From positions 563,163 through 627,162 of the forward strand of contig NZ_UNRE01000001.1 in NCBI RefSeq assembly GCF_900537085.1: a stretch of DNA of 64,000 nt, written 5' to 3'. This stretch comes from Agarivorans sp. Alg241-V36. Its GTDB lineage: Bacteria > Pseudomonadota > Gammaproteobacteria > Enterobacterales > Celerinatantimonadaceae. This document shows, piece after piece, positions 18,097 to 27,483 of the stretch. Under the pieces are notes generated by a model. That model saw only the letters and a list, made by a program, of their open reading frames with translations. It did not search any database and had not been told where the DNA came from. The position numbers and the translations under genes are program-made. Numbering within the stretch: position 1 is the stretch's first letter; each line of letters starts with the position of its first letter.

Positions 18097-18124
18097 TACT
18101 TTGAATTTTTAACAAAATATCGCA

Positions 18125-18144
18125 TACTGTGTTTATATACAGTC
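18125..18144 (+). promoter_or_regulatory. LexA (SOS) box of dinB
   Basis: CTGTGTTTATATACAG at 18127-18142 is CTGT-N8-ACAG with an AT-rich centre, matching the gammaproteobacterial LexA consensus. It ends 16 bases before the dinB start chosen here and rules out the longer frame that would begin inside it. Confidence 0.9.
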
Positions 18145-18158
18145 TCGAGGCGATAGCT

Positions 18159-19250
18159 GTGGCAGATTTACAGCCAATACAACGTAAAATAATCCATGTT
18201 GATATGGACTGTTTTTATGCGGCTGTAGAAATGCGAGATCAGCCAGAGTTAGCCAATGTTCCCTTAGCTGTAGGCGGTATGCGTAGTGGTCGCGGCGTGC
18301 TTACCACCTGTAACTACCTTGCTCGCCAATACGGCATTCGCTCTGCCATGCCTACTCACAAAGCCCTACAACTATGCCCGCAACTGGTACTTGTACCACC
18401 GCGTATGCAGGTTTACCAAGAGGTGAGCCGAGAGGTACAAAGTGTTTTCCATGATTACGCCGACGCTATTGAGCCATTATCATTAGATGAAGCCTATCTA
18501 GATGTGAGCAATAGCGAGGCCTGCAAGGGCTCAGCCACCCTCATTGCAGAGCAAATTCGCCAAGATATTTATACTAAGACTGGCTTAACTGCGTCTGCTG
18601 GTGTTGCCCCAGTTAAGTTCTTGGCCAAAATTGCCTCAGACTTAAACAAGCCAAATGGCCTTTATGTGATAAAGCCGGAGCAGGTGAGTGAGTTTATCGA
18701 GACCTTGGCTTTGGAAAAAATCTCTGGGGTGGGCAAGGTAAGCATTGAGAAATTGCATCATCAAGGTTTATACACTGGCGGTGACATCCGCCGAGCCGAC
18801 AAAGATAAGTTAAAGCAGCTATTTGGTAAGTTTGGCGAGATGCTATGGCTGCGCTGCCAAGGGGTTGATGAGCGGGCGGTAAGTAACGACCGTAAGCGAA
18901 AGTCCGTGGCGGTAGAGCGGACCTTTGCCAAAGATGAAGGCAATCCAGCTATTTTGATTGAGCGCTTGTTAGCGTTGCTGCCAGAGCTAAAACGGCGCAG
19001 TGAAAAACATTTAAAACAAGCCAAAATGAACAAACTTGGTGTGAAGGTAAAGTTTGCCGATTTCCAACAAACCACTAAAGAGCAGCAGTGTCAGCGTATT
19101 GATGAGTCGGCATTATTAGAATTGTTTGAAGAAGCATTTGCTAGAGGAAAAGGTAAGGCAGTGCGGCTAATAGGTTTACATATTGGCCTAGCCTATGAGC
19201 AGCAAAACCAGTCGCCACAACTGGTTTTGCCCTTTGAGTTAACTACTTAG
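18159..19250 (+). CDS. dinB: DNA polymerase IV (Y-family)
   Basis: Error-prone translesion polymerase, 363 residues (E. coli 351). Catalytic acidic residues sit in HVDMDCFYAAVE near the start and in EPLSLDEAYLDV. The YxxR-like steric region and the helix-hairpin-helix (KISGVGKVSIEKL) are also present. GTG at 18159 is chosen: GAGG lies 8 bases upstream, and the frame's earlier GTG at 18129 falls within the LexA box. Members of this family normally begin only a few residues before RKIIHVDMD, which also fits. SOS control is expected. The C-terminus is glutamine-rich and ends before any clear beta-clamp motif, apart from a possible one in QLVLPFELTT. Confidence 0.95.
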   Translation: MADLQPIQRKIIHVDMDCFYAAVEMRDQPELANVPLAVGGMRSGRGVLTTCNYLARQYGIRSAMPTHKALQLCPQLVLVPPRMQVYQEVSREVQSVFHDYADAIEPLSLDEAYLDVSNSEACKGSATLIAEQIRQDIYTKTGLTASAGVAPVKFLAKIASDLNKPNGLYVIKPEQVSEFIETLALEKISGVGKVSIEKLHHQGLYTGGDIRRADKDKLKQLFGKFGEMLWLRCQGVDERAVSNDRKRKSVAVERTFAKDEGNPAILIERLLALLPELKRRSEKHLKQAKMNKLGVKVKFADFQQTTKEQQCQRIDESALLELFEEAFARGKGKAVRLIGLHIGLAYEQQNQSPQLVLPFELTT

Positions 19251-19354
19251 TGAGATCTCGGTCGTAGCTAAGTCGCTTGGCTGTACTTACATTTAAGGCA
19301 AAGAGTCAAAACGTAGCGACAAGACCACTGCTTAACTTCATGTTAAGAGTGATA

Positions 19355-19382
19355 GGCAAACTGGCTAATAAACCAGTTTGCC
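19355..19382. terminator. Inverted repeat between convergent dinB and pepD
   Basis: GGCAAACTGG and CCAGTTTGCC pair perfectly over an 8-base loop. Neither side has a good T-run, so it is a weak or Rho-assisted bidirectional terminator at best. Confidence 0.45.
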
Positions 19383-19396
19383 TGTCGCTTACTTTA

Positions 19397-20860
19397 TTAG
19401 TCTTTAGCTGGAATATTGTTAAGCACACTAAGCAGTAGTTGCCAGTATTTTTCTACTGCGGCAATTTCTACTTTTTCGTCTGGGCTGTGTGGAAACTTAA
19501 TGGTTGGTCCAAACGAAGCCATGTCCCACTCTGGGTAAGCGCTTTTAAATAAACCACATTCTAGACCGGCGTGAATAACCATCACATTTGGGCACTTGCC
19601 AAATAGCTCTTGGTAGCTTTGTTGAACGACACTTTTCATTACCGAGTCTGCTTCAGGCTTCCAACCAGGGTAAGCGCCAGTATGGCTTACTTCTGCATTG
19701 GTTAAGCTGAATAGTGACGCAAGGCTTGCCTCAACCTGTAGGCGGCTTGAATCAATAAGCGAACGGACTAAAATTTTAGCGTCGATAGTGGATTCTGTTT
19801 GGCTAATTACGCCTAGGTTTAGCGAAGTTTCTACAACCCCTGTTACTGTTTGGCTCATGCTCACCACGCCATTGGTGCAGGCATTTAAACTAGCGATAAG
19901 TTGTTGAGATAAGTTGCTGCTAAAGCTTTGCTCTGGAGTCTCAACTTGCTCATTACTAATGCTTAAGCCCGTTTCAACTAAACCAAATTCATCGATAAAC
20001 TCGCTGCGCTGTTGCTCGATAACTTGCTCAAGTTCGGCTTGCTTGGCTGCATTAAATACCAAGGTACAGCTTGCTTCGCGAGGAATGGCATTGCGCAGGC
20101 TTCCACCTTGAATCTGGCAAATTACTGGTTCAATGCCTTGTTGTTGCAGGGCTGCTAATAAGCGCACTAACAGTTTATTTGCGTTAGCTCGGCCGGTATC
20201 GATGTCACAACCCGAGTGGCCGCCTTTTAAACCTTTAACTGTTAACTCTATGGCTAGTTGCTCTGCGTTAGTAGCTTGCTGCTCTAGGGGGAAGCTTACG
20301 TTAGTATCGCCGCCGCCAGCGCAACCCATATACACTTCACCTTCTTGCTCTGAGTCAGTGTTAATTAGCAGTTTGCCTTCTAGTACACCTGCTTGTAAGC
20401 CAAAGGCGCCGGTCATTCCCGCTTCTTCGTCAATGGTGAACAAGGCTTCGATAGGGCCATGAGCAATCTCGTTACTGGTTAAAATAGCCAGTATTGACGC
20501 GCCACCAATACCGTTGTCGGCACCTAGGGTGGTGCCTTCTGCAGTTACCCATTCGCCATCTATGTATGGGCGGATGGGATCTTTAGTGAAGTCGTGTTGA
20601 GTATCATTGTTGGCTTGCGGCACCATGTCTAGGTGGGCTTGTAAAATTACCCCTTGGCGATCTTCCATGCCGGCGGTGGCTGGCTTTTTGATAATTACAT
20701 TGCCAACTTTGTCTTGAAAATGCTCAAGTTGGTGCTCAGCGGCCAAACCCATTACCCAGTCAATCATTGCTTGTTCATGCTTAGAGGGGTGGGGAATAGA
20801 ACACATAGTTTCGAAGTGTTGCCATAAACCCTGAGGGTGAAGTGAAGATAGTGTAGACAC
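19397..20860 (-). CDS. pepD: Cytosolic aminoacyl-histidine dipeptidase (peptidase D)
   Basis: Zinc dipeptidase that hydrolyses Xaa-His dipeptides and other unblocked dipeptides, 487 residues (E. coli PepD 485). M20/M28-type metal centre residues are visible: QAHLDMVPQ (His and Asp), GADNGIGGA (bridging Asp) and DEEAGMTGA (general-base Glu plus metal Glu). The C-terminal His-containing motif FGPTIKFPHSPDEKVEI closes the site. A lid/dimerisation domain with GGHSGCDIDTGRAN lies in the middle. No signal peptide, so cytoplasmic. Convergent with dinB. Upstream is a 403-base gap before the purine permease. Confidence 0.95.
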   Translation of the reverse strand: MSTLSSLHPQGLWQHFETMCSIPHPSKHEQAMIDWVMGLAAEHQLEHFQDKVGNVIIKKPATAGMEDRQGVILQAHLDMVPQANNDTQHDFTKDPIRPYIDGEWVTAEGTTLGADNGIGGASILAILTSNEIAHGPIEALFTIDEEAGMTGAFGLQAGVLEGKLLINTDSEQEGEVYMGCAGGGDTNVSFPLEQQATNAEQLAIELTVKGLKGGHSGCDIDTGRANANKLLVRLLAALQQQGIEPVICQIQGGSLRNAIPREASCTLVFNAAKQAELEQVIEQQRSEFIDEFGLVETGLSISNEQVETPEQSFSSNLSQQLIASLNACTNGVVSMSQTVTGVVETSLNLGVISQTESTIDAKILVRSLIDSSRLQVEASLASLFSLTNAEVSHTGAYPGWKPEADSVMKSVVQQSYQELFGKCPNVMVIHAGLECGLFKSAYPEWDMASFGPTIKFPHSPDEKVEIAAVEKYWQLLLSVLNNIPAKD

Positions 20861-21263
20861 AAAGCCACCTTTTAATTGTATTACTAGTATGAATAGGACT
20901 TTATCAGCTAGAAACTATGAATATAAGTCTGTTTATGTGCTTTTCGTTGGAATAATTGTTTGGGAGCAATAAAGCTATTATTCAACTGATTGTTTTCTTA
21001 TTAATGGCTAGCATGATAATCACTATCAAGAAAGCATCAAAATTCCCATATAAACTAAATAATCTCAGCAACTCGACGCATATTAACGCTATGAGTTGGT
21101 GATTTTAGCTTTTTTTGCTGATCTAGCGCAGGTTGGTTGCATCATCCGGTAGCTTCTTAGTTTTGGGATGAATATAATGCCACGCGATTTCTGCTAGCAG
21201 CATAACGGAGTGCCTGTTAGTGGTCCAAATAACCAACTGTCAGTCCAAGGAACATACGCCGTT
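20861..21263. other. Intergenic region upstream of purine permease
   Basis: A 403-base AT-rich gap that must hold divergent promoters for pepD and the permease. A CAACTC/GAGTTG dyad with an 18-base loop lies near 21070-21100. I found neither a purine (guanine) riboswitch core nor a good PurR box by eye. Confidence 0.4.
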
Positions 21264-22553
21264 ATGTTAGAGAAATTATTTAAGCTAAAAGAGCACGGAA
21301 CCAATGTGCGCACAGAGGTCATTGCAGGTTTAACCACCTTCTTAACCATGGCCTACATTATCTTTGTTAACCCTAGCATGCTAGCTGCTACCGAAATGGA
21401 TCAAGGTGCAGTATTTGTTGCAACCTGTTTGGCCGCGGCCATTGGTTGTTTCATCATGGGCTTGTACGCCAACTACCCAATTGCTCAAGCGCCAGGCATG
21501 GGCTTAAATGCCTTTTTCACCTACGGCGTTGTACTAGGCATGGGTCATACTTGGCAGGTTGCTTTAGGTGCAGTGTTCTTATCAGGTGTTATCTTCATTC
21601 TGTTAAGCCTATTTAAAGTACGTGAATGGATTATTAACTCTATTCCGCAAACCCTACGTGTAGGTATTGCCGCCGGTATTGGTTTGTTCCTTGGTTTTAT
21701 TGCCCTTAAAAACGCCGGTATTGTGGTAGATAACCCAGCTACTTTGGTAAGTTTAGGCAGTGAAAACCCGCACCAGATGATTTTAGCTGCTTTAGGTTTC
21801 TTCTTAATTATTGGCCTTGAATACCGCAAGATAAAAGGCGGCGTATTAATCTCTATTTTAGCGATTACGGTACTGTCTATTATATTGGGCTACACCCAAT
21901 ACGGCGGCATTGTATCTATGCCACCAAATCCAGCGCCTACCTTCATGCAGTTGGATATTATGGGTGCCTTAGATGTCACCATGATTAGCGTTATTTTTGC
22001 CTTCTTGTTTGTGGATTTATTTGATACCGCAGGTACCTTAACTGCTGTTGCACAGCGCGGTAACTTGCTTGACGAGAAAGGCCGCTTACCTAATCTGAAA
22101 AAAGCGTTGATGGCAGACTCTAGTGCTACTATTGCCGGTTCATTGTTAGGTACTTCAAGCACGACTTCTTACATCGAAAGTGGTGCTGGTGTAGAAGCTG
22201 GTGGCCGTACTGGCTTAACTGCCGTGGTTGTGGGCATTCTGTTTATTCTTGCTCTATTGTTCTCGCCGTTGGCGGGCATGATTCCAGCTTATGCAACAGC
22301 TGGCGCACTATTCTACGTATGTACCTTAATGCTATCGGGCTTAATTAATGTAGATTGGACAGACCTTACCGAAGCGGCTCCAGCAGCGATTGTGGCAATT
22401 TTAATGCCGTTGTCGTTCTCTATCGCAGACGGTATCGCTTTAGGCTTCATCTCTTACGCTGTTATTAAGCTGCTAGCGGGTCGTTATAAAGAAGTACCGC
22501 TAAGTGTTTGGGTATTGGCCGCTGTATTTGTACTTAAGTTCGCGTTCTTCTAA
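21264..22553 (+). CDS. NCS2-family purine (adenine/guanine/hypoxanthine) permease
   Basis: Proton-linked inner-membrane nucleobase importer, 429 residues, about 12-14 membrane segments. The conserved N-terminus LEKLFKLKEHGTNVRTEVIAGLTTFLTMAYIIFVNP and the motif LFDTAGTLTAVAQRGNLLDEKGRLP place it in the AzgA/GhxP/AdeP branch of NCS2, not the uric acid/xanthine branch. GTSSTTSYIESGAGVEAGGRTG is the second substrate-site motif. ATG at 21264 is chosen: AAGGAAC lies upstream and family members begin here. A longer frame from 21210 has no support. A terminator follows directly. Which purine it prefers cannot be told from sequence alone. Confidence 0.92.
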   Translation: MLEKLFKLKEHGTNVRTEVIAGLTTFLTMAYIIFVNPSMLAATEMDQGAVFVATCLAAAIGCFIMGLYANYPIAQAPGMGLNAFFTYGVVLGMGHTWQVALGAVFLSGVIFILLSLFKVREWIINSIPQTLRVGIAAGIGLFLGFIALKNAGIVVDNPATLVSLGSENPHQMILAALGFFLIIGLEYRKIKGGVLISILAITVLSIILGYTQYGGIVSMPPNPAPTFMQLDIMGALDVTMISVIFAFLFVDLFDTAGTLTAVAQRGNLLDEKGRLPNLKKALMADSSATIAGSLLGTSSTTSYIESGAGVEAGGRTGLTAVVVGILFILALLFSPLAGMIPAYATAGALFYVCTLMLSGLINVDWTDLTEAAPAAIVAILMPLSFSIADGIALGFISYAVIKLLAGRYKEVPLSVWVLAAVFVLKFAFF

Positions 22554-22578
22554 AGCTTACAAATTCAGAATACATACT

Positions 22579-22608
22579 AAGCCGTCACATCGTGGCGGCT
22601 TTTTTTTG
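22579..22608 (+). terminator. Terminator of purine permease gene
   Basis: GCCGTCAC/GTGGCGGC stem (one G-T pair) followed by eight T, 27 bases after the stop. Confidence 0.85.
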
Positions 22609-22649
22609 TGATATATTTTATAAATTGATAAGCAAGTGAGTAGGTTGTT

Positions 22650-23879
22650 TTGAAAGAGAATCTGTCAGAAGTATTGTTTAAACCACGTATTAATGTAATA
22701 GAAACCTCAACGGTGTCTAACTCCTCTGCGGCTCAATTAACAGCCGTAGGCCAAGAAGAAGGCCGCAATTGGTATCGTATCCTGCGCAGAGAATACTGGG
22801 CTTGGCTAGGTTTAGATCCAATTGAAACAGAAAGCCTGTTTGCCGACATTGCAATGTGCGACAAACCGCGTACTAGCGAGTTGCTCGATACCGTGGGGGG
22901 TTACCAGCCAGGCAACTGGAACTACGAATGGATGCAGCGTGCGGTTAAACATCAAATTGCTGCTAAAGATGCAGAGCAAAATGGTGAGCGAAAGCTGGCC
23001 TATCAAGAGTTTTTACTCGCCAGCTACAGCGCTACCATCGCCGCCTATCCTCATTTTAAAGGTGACGATTTAGCCACCTCAGCTCAAGCTTTAGCGCATA
23101 GCAATCTTATGTCTGCAATGGGGCAGAGTGAGTATCAGTGTAAAGCTATCAACGTGCCGATAGACGGTAAACAAGTAGAATGCTATTTGCATCTGCCAGA
23201 TACCGACTCGGTAAAGCCGGTGGTTATTGTGAGTGGCGGTTTAGATACCATTCAAACCGAGCTTTACCCGTTTTTTGAGCGCTTTTTAGCGCCAGCAGGC
23301 ATTGCCATGTTAAGTGTCGATTTACCCGGCGCTGGCCATTGCAGTCATTGGAAGTTGCAGCAAGATAGTAGCCGCATTCATCTGGCTATTCTTGACCACT
23401 TACCTCAAGTGCCTTGGGTGGATCATGCCCGTGTGGCCATGCTGGGTTATCGCTTTGCTGGTAATGTTGCTGCGCGCTTGGCTTTTGTTGCCGCAGAGCG
23501 TTTACGTGCAGTAGTAACGATTGGCGCGCCAGTAGACAGATTATTTAGCGATATACAGCGATTTAGTAACCTACCGCAAATGTACCAAGATTGTTTGGCC
23601 AATCGCAGTGGGGTAAATGCTTCAAATTCTGAAGGGCTTTATTACCGCTGTTTACCTTTGTCGTTGAAAACTCAAGGCATATTGGGCGGGCCTAGAACAA
23701 AGTTACCGATGTTTGTGGTTGGCCGTAAAAACGACGCAATATGCCCAGAAGCAGATGTTTCTTTGCTTCGCTCTGCTTCACCAAATTGTCAGGTTGAATT
23801 GCTGAAAGAGCTTGATTCACTTCAAAATTACAACCAGATCTTCACTAAGGTCACGCATTGGCTACAAAAGCAATTGTGA
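22650..23879 (+). CDS. frsA: FrsA/YafA alpha-beta hydrolase-fold protein
   Basis: Homolog of FrsA, an alpha/beta-hydrolase-fold protein reported to bind unphosphorylated EIIA-Glc and described as a fermentation/respiration switch. 409 residues (E. coli 414). The N-terminus has the family string EVLFKPR. The C-terminal domain (about 170-405) has IVSGGLDTIQTELYPFF, a putative oxyanion region, and MLGYRFAGNVAARLA at the nucleophile elbow. The usual GxSxG serine is absent here (GYRFAG), as in E. coli FrsA (GFRFGA). The start is TTG 22650 with a weak TAGG upstream. The order frsA-crl-proB-proA matches enterobacteria and vibrios. Confidence 0.9.
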   Translation: MKENLSEVLFKPRINVIETSTVSNSSAAQLTAVGQEEGRNWYRILRREYWAWLGLDPIETESLFADIAMCDKPRTSELLDTVGGYQPGNWNYEWMQRAVKHQIAAKDAEQNGERKLAYQEFLLASYSATIAAYPHFKGDDLATSAQALAHSNLMSAMGQSEYQCKAINVPIDGKQVECYLHLPDTDSVKPVVIVSGGLDTIQTELYPFFERFLAPAGIAMLSVDLPGAGHCSHWKLQQDSSRIHLAILDHLPQVPWVDHARVAMLGYRFAGNVAARLAFVAAERLRAVVTIGAPVDRLFSDIQRFSNLPQMYQDCLANRSGVNASNSEGLYYRCLPLSLKTQGILGGPRTKLPMFVVGRKNDAICPEADVSLLRSASPNCQVELLKELDSLQNYNQIFTKVTHWLQKQL

Positions 23880-23955
23880 TTTAGCTTAATTGTGGTCATT
23901 ATGGACATACGGTACGTTATACAAACAATTGTCCTACTGTGGAGAGATTAAGCGC

Positions 23956-24351
23956 ATGGAAGTGACTTGGCCAAGCCATGGAAAGTTAACATCGAGATTT
24001 ACGGCCATGGGTCCGTATTTTCGTAAAGAACACAGCAGCAACGAAATGTACTTTTTTGATTGCCTTGCCTCGTGTGTAAGCTCTAAACCTGCCGCTGATG
24101 AACGCGAGTTCTATGGTTGGTGGTTTGAATTACGAGTAAACGAAGACAGTTTTGAGTATCACTACTGGTTTGGTTTATACGACAAGCAAGGTGAATGGCA
24201 GGAAGGTAAAATTCCGAGTAAACACCAAAAAGAAGTGCAACAGTCACTAGAGGTGTTTTATCAAAAGCTGCTCGATACCCTTCAAAAGCTGGAGTTAGAC
24301 CTTAGCGCTGCCCCCTCTTTGTCCCCCAATTTAGCTCTCCCGGCAGCTTAA
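23956..24351 (+). CDS. crl: Sigma-S (RpoS) assembly factor Crl
   Basis: Small cytoplasmic protein that helps RpoS bind core RNA polymerase. 131 residues (E. coli 133). Conserved Crl strings are SRFTAMGPYFR, YFFDCLASCV, REFYGWWFEL and EYHYWFGLYD. ATG 23956 is chosen because GGAGAGA lies 12 bases upstream and the extra residues from GTG 23890 are unlike any Crl. It lies 76 bases after frsA. A short terminator-like hairpin (24378-24401) separates it from proB. Its presence implies a sigma-S regulon in this organism. Confidence 0.93.
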   Translation: MEVTWPSHGKLTSRFTAMGPYFRKEHSSNEMYFFDCLASCVSSKPAADEREFYGWWFELRVNEDSFEYHYWFGLYDKQGEWQEGKIPSKHQKEVQQSLEVFYQKLLDTLQKLELDLSAAPSLSPNLALPAA

Positions 24352-24377
24352 GCCGAAGAGTTCCGCAAAAAAAATGG

Positions 24378-24401
24378 CGCACAGGCTCTGTGCGTCTGTT
24401 T
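24378..24401 (+). terminator. Weak terminator after crl
   Basis: CGCACAG, loop GCT, CTGTGCG, then TCTGTTT. The T-tract is interrupted. Confidence 0.5.
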
Positions 24402-24457
24402 AATATCAGGTAGAATACTCGCTTTGCGTTTTAGCCGAGTTGGAATAGTAAAATAGC

Positions 24458-25567
24458 ATGTCGAAGCAAACCATCGTCGTTAAGTTAGGCACAAGTGTGT
24501 TAACTGGCGGCACATCTAAACTTGACCGCGCCCACATGATAGAGCTGGTGCGCCAGTGTGCGTTGCTGCGTAAAGCGGGTCATCAACTTATTGTGGTTAC
24601 TTCTGGAGCCATTGCTGCGGGTCGCGAGCACCTATCGCTTACCCATGGCAATATCGCCCCCACCATTGCCAACAAACAAATGCTAGCCGCAGTAGGGCAA
24701 AGCCGACTGATTCAAGTATGGGAAAGCCTGTTTAGCATCTACGATATTCACGTAGGCCAAATGTTGCTAACCCGCGCAGACCTTGAAGATCGTGAGCGTT
24801 TCCTTAACGCTAAAGACATGCTAAAAGCCTTACTTAATCACGGTATTGTGCCGATCATTAATGAAAATGATGCCGTTGCCACCGCCGAAATTAAAGTAGG
24901 CGATAACGATAATTTATCGGCGCTAGCCGCAATACTGGGTGGAGCCGACAAGCTATTGTTGCTTACCGACCAACCGGGTTTGTTCACTGCCGATCCGCGC
25001 AACAACCCTGATGCAAAGCTAATTGAAGAAGTGGCAGAAATTGATGCCTCTATTCGCTCTTTAGCTGGCGATAGCGTAAGCGGCTTAGGTACTGGCGGCA
25101 TGGCCACCAAACTGCAGGCCGCCGAAATTGCCGGTAGAGCAGGCATTGAAGTAGTGATAGCCGCCGGACACAGTGAGAACGTAATTACCCGCTTGAGCGA
25201 AGGTAAAAGTGTTGGCACCCGTTTTCCGCCAACCAGTAGCCCACTTGAAAACCGCAAACAGTGGATTTTAGCTGGGCCACCTCCACACGGCGAGTTAGTA
25301 TTAGACGAAGGCGCATGTAAAGCGGTAGTAGAACGCGGTTCCAGTTTGCTGCCCAAAGGCATTACCGCCATCAATGGCGAATTTAACCGCGGCGACGTGG
25401 TGCGCATTGTTAATCCACAAGGCCTAGAAATTGCCCGTGGTATTTGTCGTTATCCGGCAAAAGATATGAATTTAATTAAAGGGCTACATTCAGAGCAAAT
25501 TGATAAGACTCTGGGTTATGGCTACGGATCAGTTGCGGTGCACCGTGACGATTTAGTTTTAAAATAG
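24458..25567 (+). CDS. proB: Glutamate 5-kinase
   Basis: First enzyme of proline synthesis: phosphorylates glutamate to gamma-glutamyl phosphate. 369 residues (E. coli 367). Amino-acid-kinase domain (about 1-260) with [34 protein letters not shown] and [11 protein letters not shown]-terminal PUA domain (about 275-365; [19 protein letters not shown]) is present. The start codon ATG 24458 has a GGAATAG stretch upstream. proA follows after 10 bases, so proBA is one operon. Feedback inhibition by proline is known for the family. A TAGAAT hexamer at 24411-24416 is a possible -10 box. Confidence 0.96.
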   Translation: MSKQTIVVKLGTSVLTGGTSKLDRAHMIELVRQCALLRKAGHQLIVVTSGAIAAGREHLSLTHGNIAPTIANKQMLAAVGQSRLIQVWESLFSIYDIHVGQMLLTRADLEDRERFLNAKDMLKALLNHGIVPIINENDAVATAEIKVGDNDNLSALAAILGGADKLLLLTDQPGLFTADPRNNPDAKLIEEVAEIDASIRSLAGDSVSGLGTGGMATKLQAAEIAGRAGIEVVIAAGHSENVITRLSEGKSVGTRFPPTSSPLENRKQWILAGPPPHGELVLDEGACKAVVERGSSLLPKGITAINGEFNRGDVVRIVNPQGLEIARGICRYPAKDMNLIKGLHSEQIDKTLGYGYGSVAVHRDDLVLK

Positions 25568-25577
25568 GAATTTTTAG

Positions 25578-26831
25578 ATGAGCTTACAAACACTCGGTCA
25601 ACAGGCTAAACAAGCCAGCTTTGATTTGGCCACCTTAAGTACTAGCCAAAAAAATGCAGCCTTAGCGGCAATTGCTGATCAGCTTGAAGCTCAGCAAGAA
25701 AGCATACTAGCAGCTAACAAAATTGACTTAGACGCAGCTCGTCAGTCGGGCTTGTCAGAAGCATTACTAGATCGCTTAATGCTAAACAGTGAACGCCTTG
25801 CCGGCATCGCTAGCGATGTACGCAACGTAATTTCACTAAACGACCCTATTGGCAGTGAAATGGATTGCCGCGTATTAGAAAACGGCTTGCGTTTATCGCG
25901 CCGCCGCGTGCCATTAGGCGTTGTTGGGGTAATTTATGAAGCCCGCCCTAATGTAACCATTGATATTGCAGCGCTATGCTTAAAAACCGGTAATGCCAGC
26001 ATCTTGCGTGGCGGTAAAGAAACCTTCCACTCAAATATGGCCTTGGTAGCGGTTATTCAATCTGCTTTAGAGCAAAGTGGCCTGCCAGCTGCCGCCGTGC
26101 AGTACATTGAAAAGCCTGACCGTGAGCTAGTGGCCGAGCTGCTTCGCTTAGATGAATACGTAGATATGATTATCCCTCGTGGTGGCGCTGGCTTGCACAA
26201 GATGTGTCAGGAAAACAGCACCATTCCAGTAATTATTGGCGGCTTTGGTATTAGCCATATTTACGTGGATAACTCGGTAGATTTAGCCGCAGCACTTAAT
26301 GTGATTGAAAACTCTAAAGTGCAGCGTCCATCGGCATGTAATGCATTAGACAGCCTACTGGTTGATCAAAACGTAGCGGTAGAGCTATTGCCAATGCTGG
26401 CAGAGCGAATGAATCAAGCCTCGGTTAAGTTAGTGGCCACCGAAAATGCCATGGCGGGTCTAGCTAATGCTAAAGACATACAAGCAGCTGGCGAAGGTGA
26501 CTTCGATACCGAATGGCTAAGTTACACCTTAGGTGTAAAAGTGGTTGCCGATGTAGAAGAAGCGATTGCTCACATGCGCACCCACAACGCTAGCCACTCA
26601 GACGCTATTTTGTCGAATAACTTAAACTCGGTAGAGCGTTTTGTGAATGCTGCAGGTTCTGCCGCAGTTTACGTAAATGCCTCAACTCGCTTTACCGACG
26701 GCGCGCAATTTGGCCTGGGGGCCGAAGTAGCAGTATCTACCCAGAAGCTACACGCTCGCGGCCCAATGGGCTTAGAAGAGTTAACCTCTTATAAGTGGAT
26801 TGGTATTGGCGACATGTTAGCTCGCCCTTAA
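25578..26831 (+). CDS. proA: Gamma-glutamyl phosphate reductase
   Basis: Second enzyme of proline synthesis: NADPH-dependent reduction of gamma-glutamyl phosphate to glutamate semialdehyde. 417 residues (E. coli 417). Aldehyde-dehydrogenase fold. [29 protein letters not shown] is the conserved substrate/cofactor region. The catalytic cysteine sits in [14 protein letters not shown], and [25 protein letters not shown] is the C-terminal signature. AGGAATTTTT lies before the ATG. It acts as a complex with ProB. A strong terminator follows. Confidence 0.97.
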   Translation: MSLQTLGQQAKQASFDLATLSTSQKNAALAAIADQLEAQQESILAANKIDLDAARQSGLSEALLDRLMLNSERLAGIASDVRNVISLNDPIGSEMDCRVLENGLRLSRRRVPLGVVGVIYEARPNVTIDIAALCLKTGNASILRGGKETFHSNMALVAVIQSALEQSGLPAAAVQYIEKPDRELVAELLRLDEYVDMIIPRGGAGLHKMCQENSTIPVIIGGFGISHIYVDNSVDLAAALNVIENSKVQRPSACNALDSLLVDQNVAVELLPMLAERMNQASVKLVATENAMAGLANAKDIQAAGEGDFDTEWLSYTLGVKVVADVEEAIAHMRTHNASHSDAILSNNLNSVERFVNAAGSAAVYVNASTRFTDGAQFGLGAEVAVSTQKLHARGPMGLEELTSYKWIGIGDMLARP

Positions 26832-26848
26832 GCAAGTATTCACTTATG

Positions 26849-26880
26849 CTAAAAGCCTGCATTGCAGGCTTTTTTGTTTT
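26849..26880 (+). terminator. Terminator of proBA operon
   Basis: AAAAGCCTGC/GCAGGCTTTT stem followed by TTGTTTTTT, 20 bases after the proA stop. Confidence 0.9.
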
Positions 26881-26898
26881 TTGGGTAGGAGTAACGGT

Positions 26899-27423
26899 AT
26901 GTCTCGCAAGCTTTGGTTAATTCGCCATGCTAAATCCAGTTGGGACGACCCAAGCTTAAGTGATAAACAACGCCCCTTAGCAGAGCGTGGCCACAAAGCC
27001 GCACAGCTTATGGCGAGTCATTATGTAGAGCCGTTTTCTACATTACAGTTACTTCAATACTCGCCAGCTCTACGCGCCAAACAAACCGCTGGGTACTGGC
27101 TTGAGCAGCGCAAAGCAAATACTCATTCACCTTTAGAAGTTGATTTACAAATTAGCTGTGAAAAAACGTTGTATACCTTTCACTGGGCCGACTTGCTGCT
27201 ACATATTCAACAGCTTCCTAGCGAGCTAAACAATGTAGCCTTAGTAGGGCACAACCCGGCCTTTGAAGATCTTGTGCATTACCTAACAGGTGAAGACTTA
27301 ATCAAGTTTCCAACAGCCAGCCTAGCGGTGATTGAAGCGGACTTAGATTGGCAGAACTGGGGCGAACTCAGTGGATATTTACGTTTGTTTGATACACCCA
27401 AGAAGTTGGCGGCAAGATTGTAG
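26899..27423 (+). CDS. sixA: SixA-like histidine phosphatase
   Basis: Phosphohistidine phosphatase of the RHG family, 174 residues (E. coli SixA 161), which removes phosphate from histidine-phosphotransfer proteins or PTS NPr. The catalytic histidine is in WLIRHAKSSWDDPSL, the second arginine in SPALRAKQTA, and the second histidine in ALVGHNPAFEDL. ATG 26899 is used with TAGGAG upstream. An in-frame TTG at 26881 lies in the proBA terminator and is rejected. No two-component phosphorelay gene is adjacent, so the target is unknown. Confidence 0.85.
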   Translation: MSRKLWLIRHAKSSWDDPSLSDKQRPLAERGHKAAQLMASHYVEPFSTLQLLQYSPALRAKQTAGYWLEQRKANTHSPLEVDLQISCEKTLYTFHWADLLLHIQQLPSELNNVALVGHNPAFEDLVHYLTGEDLIKFPTASLAVIEADLDWQNWGELSGYLRLFDTPKKLAARL

Positions 27424-27483
27424 GTTAGCTCTAGAAGAGCGCAATCAAAATCCCAGCGTTTTGCTTACTCTTGAGTCACTTTG

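Noticed and set aside
18129-18158. Longer start for dinB
   Set aside because: It lies within the LexA box. GTG 18159 has its own ribosome site and family-like N-terminus.
20861-21263. Purine riboswitch upstream of the permease
   Set aside because: No guanine/adenine riboswitch core (conserved loops and three-way junction) could be found by eye. A covariance search would settle it.
22650-23879. Active esterase role for frsA
   Set aside because: The nucleophile serine of the GxSxG elbow is missing, as in E. coli FrsA, so I did not call a catalytic esterase.
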